The notes under the pieces: generated by a model
Seen by the model: the letters and a program-made list of their open reading frames with translations, nothing else
Told to the model about the DNA's origin: nothing
Databases searched by the model: none
Shown here: one piece after another, positions 1-11,165 of the stretch
How positions within the stretch are numbered: position 1 is the first letter of the stretch
Layout: the number at the start of each line of letters is the position of its first letter
Assembly (NCBI RefSeq): GCF_000003195.3
Contig: NC_012875.2
Coordinates: 16,748,398-16,812,397 of the forward strand
Direction of reading: 5' to 3'
Length of the DNA stretch: 64,000 nt
DNA from: Sorghum bicolor
Lineage: Eukaryota; Streptophyta; Magnoliopsida; Poales; Poaceae
Made by a program: the position numbers and the translations under genes

Positions 1-3000
1 AAGAAGAAGAAGAAGAATTGAACCATGCCAATATTATTGCTCAGTACGGTGGCTTCAATGATGTTGCAATGGGGGGAGATAATGAAGAAGAGGTGGCGGC
101 AGAAGATGATCGGGGCGATGATGCTTTTGGTGATGCCATCCGTGATGCACAAAGAGAATGTGAAAGTGATAAAGAGAAAGCCAAGTTCGAGCGCATGCTA
201 GAGGACCACAGGAAATCGCTATATCCCACCGCTGAAGAGGGGCAAAAAAAGCTGGGTACCACACTAGAATTGCTGCAATGGAAGGCAAAGAATGGTACAT
301 CTGACAAGGCATTTGGGCAGTTATTGAAGATCATAAAAAAGATGCTTCCGAAAGGCAACGAATTGCCCACCACTACGTATGAAGCAAAACAGGTTGTCTG
401 CCCTTTGGGATTAGAAATCCAGAAGATACACGCATGTCCTAATGACTGCATCCTCTACCGTGGGGAGGAATACGAGAATTTGGATGCATGTCCAGTATGT
501 AAGGCATCACGGTATAAGATTAGACGAGATGATCCTGGCGATGTTGAGGGTGAAGAACGTCATAGGAAGAAAATTCCAGCCAAGGTTATGTGGTATGCTC
601 CTCTAATACCACGATTAAAACGTCTGTTCAGAAATAAGGACAATGCAAAGTTGTTGCGGTGGCATAAAGAAGACCGTAAGATAGAAAATATGCTGAGACA
701 CCCTGCCGATGGATCCCAGTGGAGAGCGATAGACAGAGAATTCCCAGATTTTGCAGATGATGCTAGAAACTTGCGGTTCGCCTTAAGTACAGATGGTATG
801 AATCCTTTCGGTGAGCAGAGCAGTAGTCACAGCACTTGGCCAGTTACTCTATGTATCTACAACCTTCCTCCATGGCTATGCATGAAGCGGAAGTTTATTA
901 TGATGCCGGTGCTTATCCAAGGACCGAAGCAACCTGGCAATGACATAGATGTCTACCTAAGGCCATTAGTTGAGGAACTTCAAATTTTATGGAGCAAACC
1001 AGGAGTTCGCGTGTGGGATGAGTACAAACAAGAGCACTTTGACCTGCGAGCATTGCTGTTTGTAACAATCAATGATTTGCCAGCTCTGAGTAATCTTTCA
1101 GGCCAGTCAAACAAGGGATATAATGCATGCACACATTGTTATGAAGACCTTGACTGTGTATTTTTGAAAAAATGTCGAAAGGTTGTGTACCTTGGCCACC
1201 GTCGGTTTCTTCCTGTGAACCACCCAGTACGAAAGAAAGGCAAGCATTTTAAAGGCAAGGCAGACCACCGGACCAAACCTCTCAATCGAACCGGGGATGA
1301 TGTACTCGAAATGGTCAAGGATATAAAAGTGGTATTTGGAAAGGGACGAGGCAGCGAACCTATTCCCAAGGATGCTAAGGGACACATACCCATGTGGAAG
1401 AAGAAATCCATATTTTGGGAGCTACCTTACTGGAATGTCCTAGAGGTCCGCAACGCGATCGACGTGATGCACCTGACAAAGAATCTTTGTGAGAACTTGC
1501 TCGGATTCATGGCTGTCTACGGGAAGTCTAAGGATTCACTTGAAGCACGACAAGACTTGCAGCGCATGAAAGAACGAGACAACCTGCATCCAGAAAAGAC
1601 AGATGATGGACGTCATTACTTAAGCCCTGCTAGCTACACTCTGAGCAAAGAAGAGAAGGAAAGCATGTTTGAATGTCTTAGCAGCATCAAGGTCCCATCT
1701 GGATTCTCCTCCAATATCAAGGGAATAATTAATGTGCCAGAGAAGAAATTCCTGAACTTGAAGTCCCATGACTGTCACGTTCTAATGACGCAATTGCTGC
1801 CGGTCGTTTTAAGAGGAATTCTACCTCCACACGTACGTCTAGCCACCGTAAAGCTATGTGCATTCCTCAATGCAATTTCTCAGAAGGCAATCAATCCAGA
1901 GCAACTAGCTACTCTGCAGAATGATGTCGTTCAATGTCTTGTCAGCTTTGAGTTGGTGTTCCCTCCATCCTTCTTCGATATCATGACACACCTCCTAGTT
2001 CATCTAGTCAAAGAGATTCGTATTCTCGGTCCTGTGTTCCTACACAACATGTTCCCCTTCGAGAGATTCATGGGTGTCCTAAAGAAATATGTCCATAGTC
2101 GTTCCCGGCCAGAAGGAAGCATTGCCAAGGGCTACGGAACAGAGGAGGTCATAGAGTTCTGTGTTGACTTTATTCCAGACCTTGACCCAATTGGCATTCC
2201 TGAATCTCGACACGAGGGCAGACTCAGCGGAAAGGGAACACTTGGGAAGAAAACATATATTGGTACGGGAAACGATTACTTCAATAAAGCACACTACACA
2301 GTTCTCCAGAACTCCTCATTGGTGGAACCATATGTTGAGGTACACAAAGATTACCTACGGTCCCAGTGGCCCGGGAAGAATGAAGCTTGGATAATGCGTC
2401 AGCACATGGAAACTTTTGGCGATTGGTTGCGCAAAAAATGTCAAGGTGATGAAAACATTGATGAGCAGCTTTATTTGTTGGCCAGGCAACCATCATGGCA
2501 TGTCCTCACATACAAAGGGTACGAGATAAATGGTAACACATTTTACACAGTTGGCCAAGATAAAAGGAGCACCAACCAAAATAGTGGTGTACGCGTGGAT
2601 GCCACGGATCCAAATGGGAACAGACAAACATATTATGGACGCATAGAAGACATATGGGAACTAGTCTATGCAGCTAATTTTAAAGTTCCTTTGTTCCGGT
2701 GCCAATGGGTGAAGATGACCGGAGGTGGGGTAACAGTCGACAAGGAGTATGGGATGACAACCGTGGACCTTAACAATAGTGGGTTCAAAGACGAACCATT
2801 CGTCCTTGCTGCAGACGTGAGTCAGGTGTTCTATGTCAAAGATATGTCTACGAAACCAAAGAGAGGAAAAAATGATGACCACTCAATCATCAATGAGCCA
2901 AAGCGCCACATTGTCCTTTCTGGGAAAAGAAACATTGTCGGAATTGAGGACAAGTCAGACATGTCAGGCGGTTACGAAAGGGATGATCGAATTCCGCCCT

Positions 3001-3116
3001 TCATAGTCAACAAAGACCCAAGCATTCTGTTAAACAATGAGGATACTCCATGGTTACGGCAGGATCATAACCAAGAGTCATACGTCAAGAAGAAGTTCAC
3101 TGTTGTGTCGGCTTGA
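1..3116 (+). CDS. TNP2-like CACTA transposase, 5' partial
   Basis: Catalytic transposase of the En/Spm (CACTA) superfamily, which cuts at the element ends in the nucleus. The reading frame is open from the window edge (a run of Glu codons at bases 3-17), so the N-terminal part, normally including a transposase-associated domain, lies outside. Counting from base 18 there are 1032 codons without a stop. Seen in order: a Cys-rich segment with CPNDC near residue 139 and CPVC about 18 residues on; the Transposase_21 core with the DGMNPFG motif near residue 260; a DUF4218-like segment near residues 575-690 (CHVLMTQLLPVVLRGILP); and a DUF4216-like segment near residues 870-945. It stops at TGA 3114-3116. 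No frameshift is visible, unlike the downstream gene of the same element. Domain names come from family knowledge; borders are approximate. Confidence 0.93.
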   Translation, partial: EEEEELNHANIIAQYGGFNDVAMGGDNEEEVAAEDDRGDDAFGDAIRDAQRECESDKEKAKFERMLEDHRKSLYPTAEEGQKKLGTTLELLQWKAKNGTSDKAFGQLLKIIKKMLPKGNELPTTTYEAKQVVCPLGLEIQKIHACPNDCILYRGEEYENLDACPVCKASRYKIRRDDPGDVEGEERHRKKIPAKVMWYAPLIPRLKRLFRNKDNAKLLRWHKEDRKIENMLRHPADGSQWRAIDREFPDFADDARNLRFALSTDGMNPFGEQSSSHSTWPVTLCIYNLPPWLCMKRKFIMMPVLIQGPKQPGNDIDVYLRPLVEELQILWSKPGVRVWDEYKQEHFDLRALLFVTINDLPALSNLSGQSNKGYNACTHCYEDLDCVFLKKCRKVVYLGHRRFLPVNHPVRKKGKHFKGKADHRTKPLNRTGDDVLEMVKDIKVVFGKGRGSEPIPKDAKGHIPMWKKKSIFWELPYWNVLEVRNAIDVMHLTKNLCENLLGFMAVYGKSKDSLEARQDLQRMKERDNLHPEKTDDGRHYLSPASYTLSKEEKESMFECLSSIKVPSGFSSNIKGIINVPEKKFLNLKSHDCHVLMTQLLPVVLRGILPPHVRLATVKLCAFLNAISQKAINPEQLATLQNDVVQCLVSFELVFPPSFFDIMTHLLVHLVKEIRILGPVFLHNMFPFERFMGVLKKYVHSRSRPEGSIAKGYGTEEVIEFCVDFIPDLDPIGIPESRHEGRLSGKGTLGKKTYIGTGNDYFNKAHYTVLQNSSLVEPYVEVHKDYLRSQWPGKNEAWIMRQHMETFGDWLRKKCQGDENIDEQLYLLARQPSWHVLTYKGYEINGNTFYTVGQDKRSTNQNSGVRVDATDPNGNRQTYYGRIEDIWELVYAANFKVPLFRCQWVKMTGGGVTVDKEYGMTTVDLNNSGFKDEPFVLAADVSQVFYVKDMSTKPKRGKNDDHSIINEPKRHIVLSGKRNIVGIEDKSDMSGGYERDDRIPPFIVNKDPSILLNNEDTPWLRQDHNQESYVKKKFTVVSA

Positions 3117-4790
3117 CTTTGTATGAAACTATATTTGAGAATTGTGAATTTTGATGTGTGTAACAAACTTTGTATTCATGACTTTGTATTCATGACTTTT
3201 CCAATTGTTAGAGATCATCAAATGCAAAAATTGTCATGACTATATGTGTCAATTGTGGATTTTCAACTATAGCTTCCCAAAACTTTGTCAAATGCAAAAA
3301 TGGTCTATATATGAAATGTAAATTTTGATGAGTGGAACAATATTGGTATTCATGACTTTTCCATTTGGGACAATCTAGAGTTCGGTCAAAGGGTGTGTTT
3401 GTAAAAACCAATGCTTTGACTTTGGTCAAACTTGGTCAAATGGCCCATTTGATGACTTCAAATGAAAAAAGTTTGAATACAAAGTTGTTAGAGATCATCA
3501 AGATCTATATTTTATATATTGTCCATTTTTCCATTTGGATAATTTTGAGCCAATCCTAATTACATTTCTATAAAATCCAAGACGGGTTTTGGTCAAACTT
3601 GGTCAAATGACAAACTAAATTACTTCAAATGAAAAACTTTTGAATACCAAGTTGTTAGATATCATCAAGATCTAAACTTTTTATATACACAACTTTTCCA
3701 TTTGAGAAAGTCTAAGTTAACAATACCCACCAAATCTTGAATCTCACACAAACTATATGAAACTATATGTGTCAATTGTGGATTTTGAACTACAGCTTCC
3801 CAAAACTTTGTCAAATGCAAAAATGGTCTATATATGAAATGTAGATTTTGATGAGTGGAACAATATTGGTATTCATGACTTTTCCATTCGAGACCATCTA
3901 GGGTTCCGAAACCGCTGCGTGCCTATGAGTTCTATGAAAATTCAAAATTCAGTGGTTCAAACATTTCCAAATGAAAAGTTGACCATTAGACAAAATGTAG
4001 AAATTGATGAGTGTAGCAAACTTTGTATTCATGACTTTTCCATTTGAGACAATCTAGGGTTTGGTCAAAGGGTGTGTTTGTAAAAACCAATGCTTTGACT
4101 TTGGTCAAACTTGGTCAAATGGCCCATTTGATGACTTCAAATGAAAAAAGTTTGAATACAAAGTTGTTAGAGATCATCAAGATCTATATTTTATATATTG
4201 TCCATTTTTCCATTTGGATAATTTTGAGCCAATCCTAATTACATTTCTATAAAATCCAAGACGGGTTTTGGTCAAACTTGGTCAAATGGCAAACTAAATT
4301 ACTTCAAATGAAAAACTTTTGAATAACAAGTTGTTAGATATCATCAAGATCTAAACTTTTTATATACACAACTTTTCCATTTGAGAAAGTCTAAGTTAAC
4401 AATACCCACCAAATCTTGAATCTCACACAAACTATATGAAACTATATGTGTCAATTGTGGATTTTGAACTACAGCTTCCCAAAACTTTGTCAAATGCAAA
4501 AATGGTCTATATATGAAATGTAGATTTTGATGAGTGGAACAATGTTGGTATTCATGACTTTTCCATTCGAGACCATCTAGGGTTCCGAAATCGCTGCGTG
4601 CCTATGAGTTCTATGAAAATTCAAAATTCAGTGGTTCAAACATTTCCAAATAAAAAGTTGACCATTAGACAAAATGTAGAACTTGATGAGTGTAGCAAAC
4701 TTTGTATTCATGACTTTTCCATTTGGGACAATCTAGGGTTCGGTCAAAGGGTGTGTTCATCAAGATATATATTTTTATATGATTTTTTAT
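3117..4790. repeat. Tandem repeat, ~680-bp unit, about 2.4 copies
   Basis: Non-coding, AT-rich block directly behind the transposase. The segments starting at 3365, 4044 and 4723 are nearly identical, giving a period of 679 bases. Each unit contains many short internal repeats of the kind TTTGGTCAAACTTGGTC and ACTTTTCCATTTG. The first unit lacks about 160 bases relative to the second. The third jumps after about base 4757 to an internal position of the unit (CATCAAGAT). Short ORFs of 64 codons repeat with the unit and are not genes. Tandem arrays between the two genes are common in CACTA elements; a function, for example transposase binding, is inference. Confidence 0.85.
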
Positions 4791-5654
4791 TTGTTGAAAA
4801 TTATACCCAACTAGCATTCCTAGTAATAAATAACAAAAATAAAAAGTTTTACGTCAATATGATGTGAAAATAAATTTCCATTTCATTGGATAGAGTTTTT
4901 GTAAATTTATTGGAATAATATATTTTTGCATTAACAAAATACTAAACATTTCTTACAAAATCATTGCAAATTATAAAAATACAATAAGATATTTAAGTTT
5001 AAAAATTTTCATGTGTACATTAAAACAAATTACAATATATGTCACTCTTTAAAAAACATTATGCAAAATATTTAATTTACTATACAATTTATAATATAAA
5101 CTATATATATAAAACAATTGTAAAACCCTAACTAAAAAAATGGGCCTTTAGCACCGGCCCATAGTGGGAACCGGTGCTAAAGGGTCCTGAAAATTTCAGG
5201 AGCCCGCACTACCTCGAGCTGAACCCTTCAGTCCCCTTCCTCGAGGCCGAGCCCTTCGACTTCGCCGCCGCCGTTCGTTCGTCGAGCAGAGCGATGCCGC
5301 CGCCGACCACCACCGTCTCCAGCGCCGCCGTTGACCACCGTCGTCTCCAGCGCCGCCGTCGACCACCGTCTACGCTGCCGCCGCGCGCCGCCGTCCGGCC
5401 CCACGTATACACTGCACGCGCTCTATCTCTCCTAATTAAACCGAGACGATCATCACTGCATGCGCAGTATATATATATATATATATGGCACTACTAGTAC
5501 TGCTGCACAGTTTTTTTATATATATATGGGACTCTACAATTTATTTAGTGATTTGCATGTATATATATATATACTAAAAATAATAATAAAATGCTAGTAT
5601 ATTAAGTATATATATACATAAAAATTAGAGTATACATGTAATAGTAAGAGAATT
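4791..5654. other. AT-rich spacer with one CACTA-type hairpin and a GC-rich patch
   Basis: 4791-5135 is AT-rich with no gene. At 5145-5190 lies a palindromic motif, CCTTTAGCACCGG, answered by CCGGTGCTAAAGG, the same type as the terminal cluster near 11 kb. 5215-5420 is GC-rich with CGCCGCCGCC-type trinucleotide runs. An 85-107 codon ORF there has only low-complexity composition and is not called. From 5470 the sequence returns to TA-dinucleotide runs (5469-5486 and others). The GC-rich patch upstream of the second gene could be its promoter or 5' leader; that is inference. Confidence 0.6.
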
Positions 5655-6590
5655 CTAGCTAGTATACATGTGTAGTGTTTTGAATTGTTATAAATTATAG
5701 TATATTTGTAGTATATTAATATTATTCTTGTATTATTTTGTAGTATTATATTTTAGTATATACTTTATGAATTTTAGTATATTATTCTAGTCTATTACTT
5801 GGCTTAATATATTCTAGTAGTGTTTACCTACCAAATTTATTCTAGGAGTGTTTTGTATATATTATTATTTGTACTATATAATTCTAGTATTGTTTTTTAG
5901 TATATTATTCTAGTGTATTACTTGGCTTAAAAGATTTTAGTATTAATTTTTAGAGCACTCCATTCTAGCTAGTATATATGTGTAGTGTTTTGAATTGTTA
6001 TAAATTATAGTATATTTGTAATATATTAATATTATTCTTGTATTATTTTGTAGTATTATATTTTAGTATATACTTTATGAATTCTAGTATATTATTCTAG
6101 TCTATTACTTGGCTTAATATATTCTAGTAGTGTTTACCTACCAAATTTATTCTAGGAGTGTTTTGTATATATTATTATTTGTACTATATAATTCTAGTAT
6201 TGTTTTTTAGTATATTATTCTAGTGTATTACTTGGCTTAAAAGATTCTAGTATTAATTTTTAGAGCACTCCATTCTAGCTAGTATACATGTGTAGTGTTT
6301 TGAATTGTTATAAATTATAGTATATTTGTAGTATATTAATATTATTCTTGTATTATTTTGTAGTATTATATTTGAGTATATACTTTATGAATTCTAGTCT
6401 ATTACTTGGCTTAATATAATCTAATAGTGTTTACCCACCAAATTCTAGTCTAGTAGGGTTTTGTATATATTATTGTTTGTACTATATATTATTCTAGTAT
6501 TGTTTTTTATTCTAATGTATTACTTGGCTTAAAAGATCCTAGTATTATTTTTAGAGCACTCCAACACTTTCATTTGTAGTAGTATTGTCT
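5655..6590. repeat. Tandem repeat, 310-bp unit, three copies
   Basis: The segment beginning CTAGCTAGTATACATGTG starts at about 5655 and recurs at 5965 and 6275, a 310-base period. Copies 1 and 2 are nearly identical. The third has small deletions in its second half. The unit is very AT-rich, full of TAGTAT and TATTATTCTAG words, and non-coding. It lies immediately upstream of the second gene of the CACTA element. Confidence 0.88.
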
Positions 6591-6618
6591 TACATAGAAT
6601 ATATATATATATATATGT

Positions 6619-9600
6619 ATGGTTGCAGACATAGAAATGGCTGACCGTCGTCATGATGATCCTGATTATATGGAAGATGCCATTTTAAATATGATCGACG
6701 ATGGTAGTCAGTACTTTGTTGATTACCACGACATCATGCAAGGCAATCCTACTGAGCAACAAGAGGGCAATGCCCCTGAGGAACAAGAGGGCAATGCCCC
6801 TGAGCAACAACTTGTCGTGCAACAAGAAGAAAATACTGGCGAGGTATGTAAATGTAAACATATATAATTAATGCATCTCTTACATTAGGTTCTAGACTTA
6901 TTACTTGGTTATTAATTTAGTATTTTTGTTTCTATATGTACGTGTAGCCTTCTGGATCGACCTCTACGGGGAGAAGCATACCTTCACGAGGGCCAAAGAA
7001 GCCGTTGGAGGGCCGCTATGTAATCTCTGAGTTTGAGATAGCTACAGGTAGACCACTTGGTGAGCATGCAAACAAATATGTTAGTCACTGTGGATATCTT
7101 GTGAGAGATCAAATACCGATCACTTGTCGTGAATGGAGAGAGAAGCGAGGTGCTCCTGAGATCAGTTTTGTCTCTGATCGTGACAAGGAGTTAGTTTGGA
7201 AAGCCGTCACAGACGTTTTCACCTTCGACACCAACGATGAAGAGTTGAAGGTGCGAATTTATGACTGGACTATGAAGAAGATGGCAGTACTCTTCCAGAA
7301 TTGGAAGAAGTCTTTGTACAATAAATATGTCAAGAAAAACGAGACTCCAGATTTCAACCTCAAGCAATATGTAAAGCTGAGGGCCTTATGGGATGACTTT
7401 GTGTAGTACAAAACATCAGAAGAGGGCGAGGAACGAGCCAATAGAAACAAAGAGAATGCCAGTAAAAAGACATACCACCATCATATGGGATCAGGTGGTT
7501 ATAAGAGTGCTGTTCCCAAGTGGGACCGAATGGAACAGGAGATGCTTGCTAGGGGGGTCACACCCGAGACAATAGCAAAGAATTGGAGCGAGCGCTCCAA
7601 GCATTGGTTCTACGGTCATGGGGGAAGCGTGGACCCAGACACCAGGGCGCTAGTTTGGGGCCAAGAAATCTCTAGAGCAGCAGAGAGACTAGTCCGTGCA
7701 CGAGAGGCGGTTCAGTCTGGTGAGTTCAGGCCTAACAGGGAGAAGGATGAACTCACCTATGCACTTGAAAATCCTGAGCACGGTGGGCGTACGAGAGGCT
7801 ATGGGGCAGTTCCGTGGCTGCAATCATTCCAAGCCGATCAAGATACCAACAGAAGCCGCCAGAGAAAGAAGGATGAGGAGGCAGAGCGGATCCGCCGCCT
7901 GGAAGCTTTTGTTCTGCAGTCACAAGAGCTCGAGAAAGCTCGTGAAGAATGGATGCAGGCAGAGATTCAAAGGCAAGTGCAAGCAGCACTTAGTCAAATG
8001 ACGAAAGGGCAAGGTACATCATAGCCTGAGGTCAATGTTAGCCCCCCAGGCCAGTTGAAAAGCAGCTGCGCATCCACGGAAGTACCAACCATTCAGGATG
8101 ACACGAAGCTACACTTCCCCGTGGATGATGTCACAGAGACTTTTACTACCTGTGAGCTGCATGTACCAGATGGGAATGCCACCAAAAAGGTGGCTATCGC
8201 TGTTGTCAACCCTATCGACCGAACGAGAACTCCAAGAATCCATAATCTACCAGTACCTGGTGGATATGCTAGCGTCTCGGTTGATAGGGTTGAGAAAGGT
8301 TGTGGCAATGTGCCACTAGACATAGAAGGGGGAGATGGAGAGAAGACCTTAGGTGAAGCTGAGAAGACATTTATTTGTTGGCGCAAGTGCTTCATAATTA
8401 TTCCTCAGCATAGGTTTGTGTGTGATTTTACTTCTTATATTATTTATTATGTATTGAAATTAAAAAAAAGTTTGCTCACAAAACTTGTAATTGTTTTCTT
8501 TGCAGGGACTCCTCCAACCTAAGTCCAGTTCTCTCCCCAGCGCATCATAGTGCTGCGGGCGGTGACAATGCTGGATCTCCACCAACACCAGCGGTGGCCA
8601 CACCGACCCCGCCACTGCCTCCACCACGGTCTCCACCTCCTCCACCGAGGTCTCCAACTCCTCCACCGAGGTCTCCAACTCCTCCACCGCGTTCTCCAAC
8701 GCCAAAAAGATCGGCCCCACCACCTCCACCGCCTGCACCGCCCTCTCCAAAGAGTGCACGGTCGGTCCCATCGCCTCCAAAGCGAGGTAGTAAGAAGCGG
8801 TCCGCCCAAGAAGGACCGAAGTCATCGGTCCCACCTCCAAAGAAGGCTGCCTCAGCAAAGAGAGCTAAGACGCTAGAAAAATTACCTTACGAAAAGAGTG
8901 AAGAGGAGGTAATTGCTACATCCAAAGCTGAGGTCAAGCAATTTTTTGATAAAAAGGAGGATAGGAAAAAACGGCTTAACCCAGAGAAGCCGTACTTTTA
9001 TGTGAAGCCATCGGAACTGAGGCAGAAGGTGGCGGACCATCAAAAGAAGCAACGCGAATCTCAGAAAAAGCCAGCACTTTCGGACTATGAGCGGTCTCTG
9101 GTCAAGTCTTCACAGCCTACTAAGAAGAGAGTAGGAAAGGGGGTCCCACAGCTCGAAGAAGTATCAAAACCGGTGCCCCCTTTGATTGTGCCAAATCAAT
9201 ACGGCTCAAATGAAGACTTGATGCCAAAGAAATCCTTAGCGTTGTCTGAGCTAGACTCGCTTGAGCGTTACTTTGGACAGAGCGGTTTAAATATGGAAGA
9301 AATTGCCGCCATTCTTGGATGCCAAACATTTGAAAAAGCCGAGGTAGTTGATCAATGGAGGGCAAGATATGAACCGGGCAGGAGTCTATTCGACCCTAAG
9401 CGTTTACACGAGCTCGGCACACAAATGTTTGCAATAAACAAATGGTGCATTGAGGCGTCTAAAAGGGGAGATAATTGGATTTCTGTTCGTATTAGACAAC
9501 ATCACTACTTCCGTGAAGATGACCTCATATACGTGCAGTTCGAAGAATTGCACCAATTATGCCACCTCGACGCTCTTGTCAGCTGCTTTTGTCTGTAAGT

Positions 9601-10660
9601 ATTTTTTCTTTTTATTATACTTCTAACTTCTTTAATTACATGTATATAATCCTTACACACTTAGGATTTGTATGTATATATGGAGGCACCAAATGAGAGA
9701 GCTCAGAATGAAAAATGACAATAGTATTGGGTTCGTTGACCCTTATATTGTTTTCAAGGCTCCGCAGGCAGTGTGGACAGCAGATCATGAGACAGAAGTC
9801 TGCACCAATCTTATGAGGTTCTTTGTGAACCAAAAAGAAAAACAAAAAATACTCTTCCCCTTCAACTTCGAGTGAGTTATATAGTTATTAAGTGTATGCA
9901 TATTTTATTTTACATTATAGGACTGACTATATATATGTGTGTGTAAACAGCTTTCATTGGATACTCATGGTCATTGAAATTCCCAAGAACCGGTTGATAA
10001 TCTTTGACTCAATGAGAAAACCACAAGAAAATTATCAACAAATGGTAAACATTATTCAAAGGTACGTAATGTCGATCTCAGCTACAAAAATATCATAATA
10101 TAACTCTGTAATTATTAGTTCACGATCCACAATGGCTGTGTATAGGGTTTGGGAAAGATTCATTGACCGTGAACATCTCAGTGGATGTAAAGCACCGCTT
10201 AACATAATACATCCACAAGTAAGTTCTACTAGCTAACAAAATTTCGCTAACTTTTAGCCTTCTTATTGTCGTGGTCGTGAATATTTATATATATATATCA
10301 TACAGTGGTGTTTAAGACAAGAAGGGGGGAACAATCTATGTGCATATTACGTGTGCAAATTCATGATGGCACAAGTCAATCAAACACCCATAGAGACGCT
10401 CAGAGTACGTTACATGTCTCTTTTCATTATCTCCTGAATTATATTGAATAACTTAGATAACTAATACCTTTTTTATTTATTTCAAATTAAATACGGAATG
10501 GCTGAGGGAAAAGGTCCTACAGCAAGACCGAATCAAAGCTATCCAAGAGACGATAGCAGGATTTCTCCGCGAACAAGTGATCAATCCAAACGGCGAGTTT
10601 CACTTCAACGGCAACGAAACTCTTATTCCAAACAACGATGATCATTTGTATCGTTTGTAG
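6619..10660 (+). pseudogene. CACTA second gene: Transposase_24-like + Pro-rich + Ulp1 protease, interrupted by stops
   Basis: A multi-exon gene can be read by phase-consistent GT-AG junctions: 6619-6843, 6948-8413, 8506-9594, 9665-9871, 9951-10061, 10146-10218, 10306-10404 and about 10497-10660 (TAG 10658-10660). The start is ATG 6619 or ATG 6637. The product begins acidic. Segment 2 resembles the plant Transposase_24 (Ptta/En/Spm) family (YVKLRALWDDFV, then SERSKHWFYGHGG) and ends in a Glu/Arg-rich probable coiled coil. Segment 3 opens with a run of PPPRSPTP-like repeats and a basic stretch. The last five segments form a C48 protease. Two in-frame TAG codons (7404-7406 and 8022-8024) sit in segment 2, where relatives would be expected to have Gln. 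The last acceptor also looks damaged (ATACGG just before the exon). Exon structure is inferred from sequence only. Confidence 0.8.
9665..10660 (+). pseudogene. Ulp1-like C48 cysteine protease domain exons of the CACTA second gene
   Basis: Known: C48/Ulp1 peptidases cleave SUMO-like modifiers with a His-Asp-Cys triad. Domains of this type recur in plant transposon genes. Seen: after splicing, PFNFD joins FHWILMVIEI (His, exon 9951-10061), followed by RLIIFDSM (Asp) and then WCLRQEGGNNLCAYYVC (a Gln seven residues before the Cys, exon 10306-10404). So all expected catalytic residues are present. Phases of the joins at 9871/9951, 10061/10146 and 10218/10306 are all consistent. The join before 10497 lacks a clean AG acceptor, so the last about 55 codons (NGEFHFNGNETLIP) may no longer be spliced in. 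The domain itself looks intact; upstream stops would prevent full-length translation. Confidence 0.82.
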
Positions 10661-10950
10661 ACATTGGGAGAAAAAACTCTATGTATATATGTGTTATGAA
10701 TTTTATACATATGAAACTATATATATATAAAGCTTTTTACATATCTATTTAATTTTTGGTGTGGTTTATTCATTTTATTATAGGCAAAGCTTAATTATTA
10801 AGCTAAGCCTATAATTTCCATTTATATATGCTTAATATGCTTAATATAAATATATTATTGTATCAGAAAAACATGTATTGAAAAACCTGTTATTATATAT
10901 TATATATAAACAATAAACAGAACCGAAGAAGTGAACCAAAAAAAAAGAAA
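10661..10950. other. AT-rich 3' flank of the CACTA second gene
   Basis: Non-coding. It contains TATATATAAAG-type runs and an A-rich stretch (10938-10957, AAAAAAAAGAAAAAG) before the hairpin cluster. I see no gene and no clear terminator signal beyond AATAAA-like words such as CAATAAAC near 10910. Confidence 0.5.
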
Positions 10951-11165
10951 AAGAAACCCTTTAACACCGGTGTTAAAGGGTCCTGCAACGTGGCAGCCCT
11001 GGCAGGACCCTTTAACACCGGTTGGTGTTACCAACCGGTGTTAAAGGGGGGGGGGCTTTAGCCCCGGTTGCCCGAACCGGGACTAAAGGGTGGGCCTTTA
11101 GTCCCGGAAGGGCAGCACCGGCTCGGGAACCGGGGCAACAGGCCCTTCCCGACCGGTGCTAATGC
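10951..11165. repeat. CACTA subterminal hairpin cluster
   Basis: Successive inverted repeats: CCCTTTAACACCGGTG with TGTTAAAGGG, a second pair around GGTTGGTGTTACCAACC, then CTTTAGCCCCGG with CCGGGACTAAAGG and CTTTAGTCCCGG, ending GACCGGTGCTAATGCC. In intact grass CACTA elements such motifs lie within the last few hundred bases and are thought to be transposase-binding sites. Here the terminal TAGTG is missing. A run of nine or more G at 11046-11055 separates two motif variants (AACACC type and AGTCCC type). Confidence 0.8.

Larger units (their letters stand above)
1..11165 (+). mobile_element. Large CACTA (En/Spm) DNA transposon, both termini missing
   Basis: Seen: a TNP2-type transposase gene, two tandem-repeat blocks, a second multi-exon gene, then a dense cluster of hairpins built on CTTTAGCACCGG / CCGGTGCTAAAG type motifs, all in one orientation. 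Known: this gene order and this type of subterminal motif are characteristic of grass CACTA elements, which move by cut and paste with TNP2 and a second DNA-binding product. The 5' terminus lies upstream of the window. At the 3' side the sequence stops after GACCGGTGCTAATGCC without the expected TAGTG end and changes abruptly into retrotransposon LTR sequence, so the element is truncated. Alternative: the motif at 5145-5190 could mark the edge of a second, adjacent CACTA copy, which would make this a two-element composite. Confidence 0.85.

Noticed and set aside
3365..4867. Repeated 64-89 codon ORFs
   Set aside because: They repeat with the 679-bp unit and contain only the unit's AT-rich words.
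5655..6590. CRISPR-like regular repeat
   Set aside because: The repeats are contiguous 310-bp units without unique spacers, inside a plant transposon.
8460..8876. Overlapping 96-132 codon ORFs on both strands over the proline-rich exon
   Set aside because: Frame shadows of the CCTCCACCG-type repeats in the real plus-strand exon (8506-9594).
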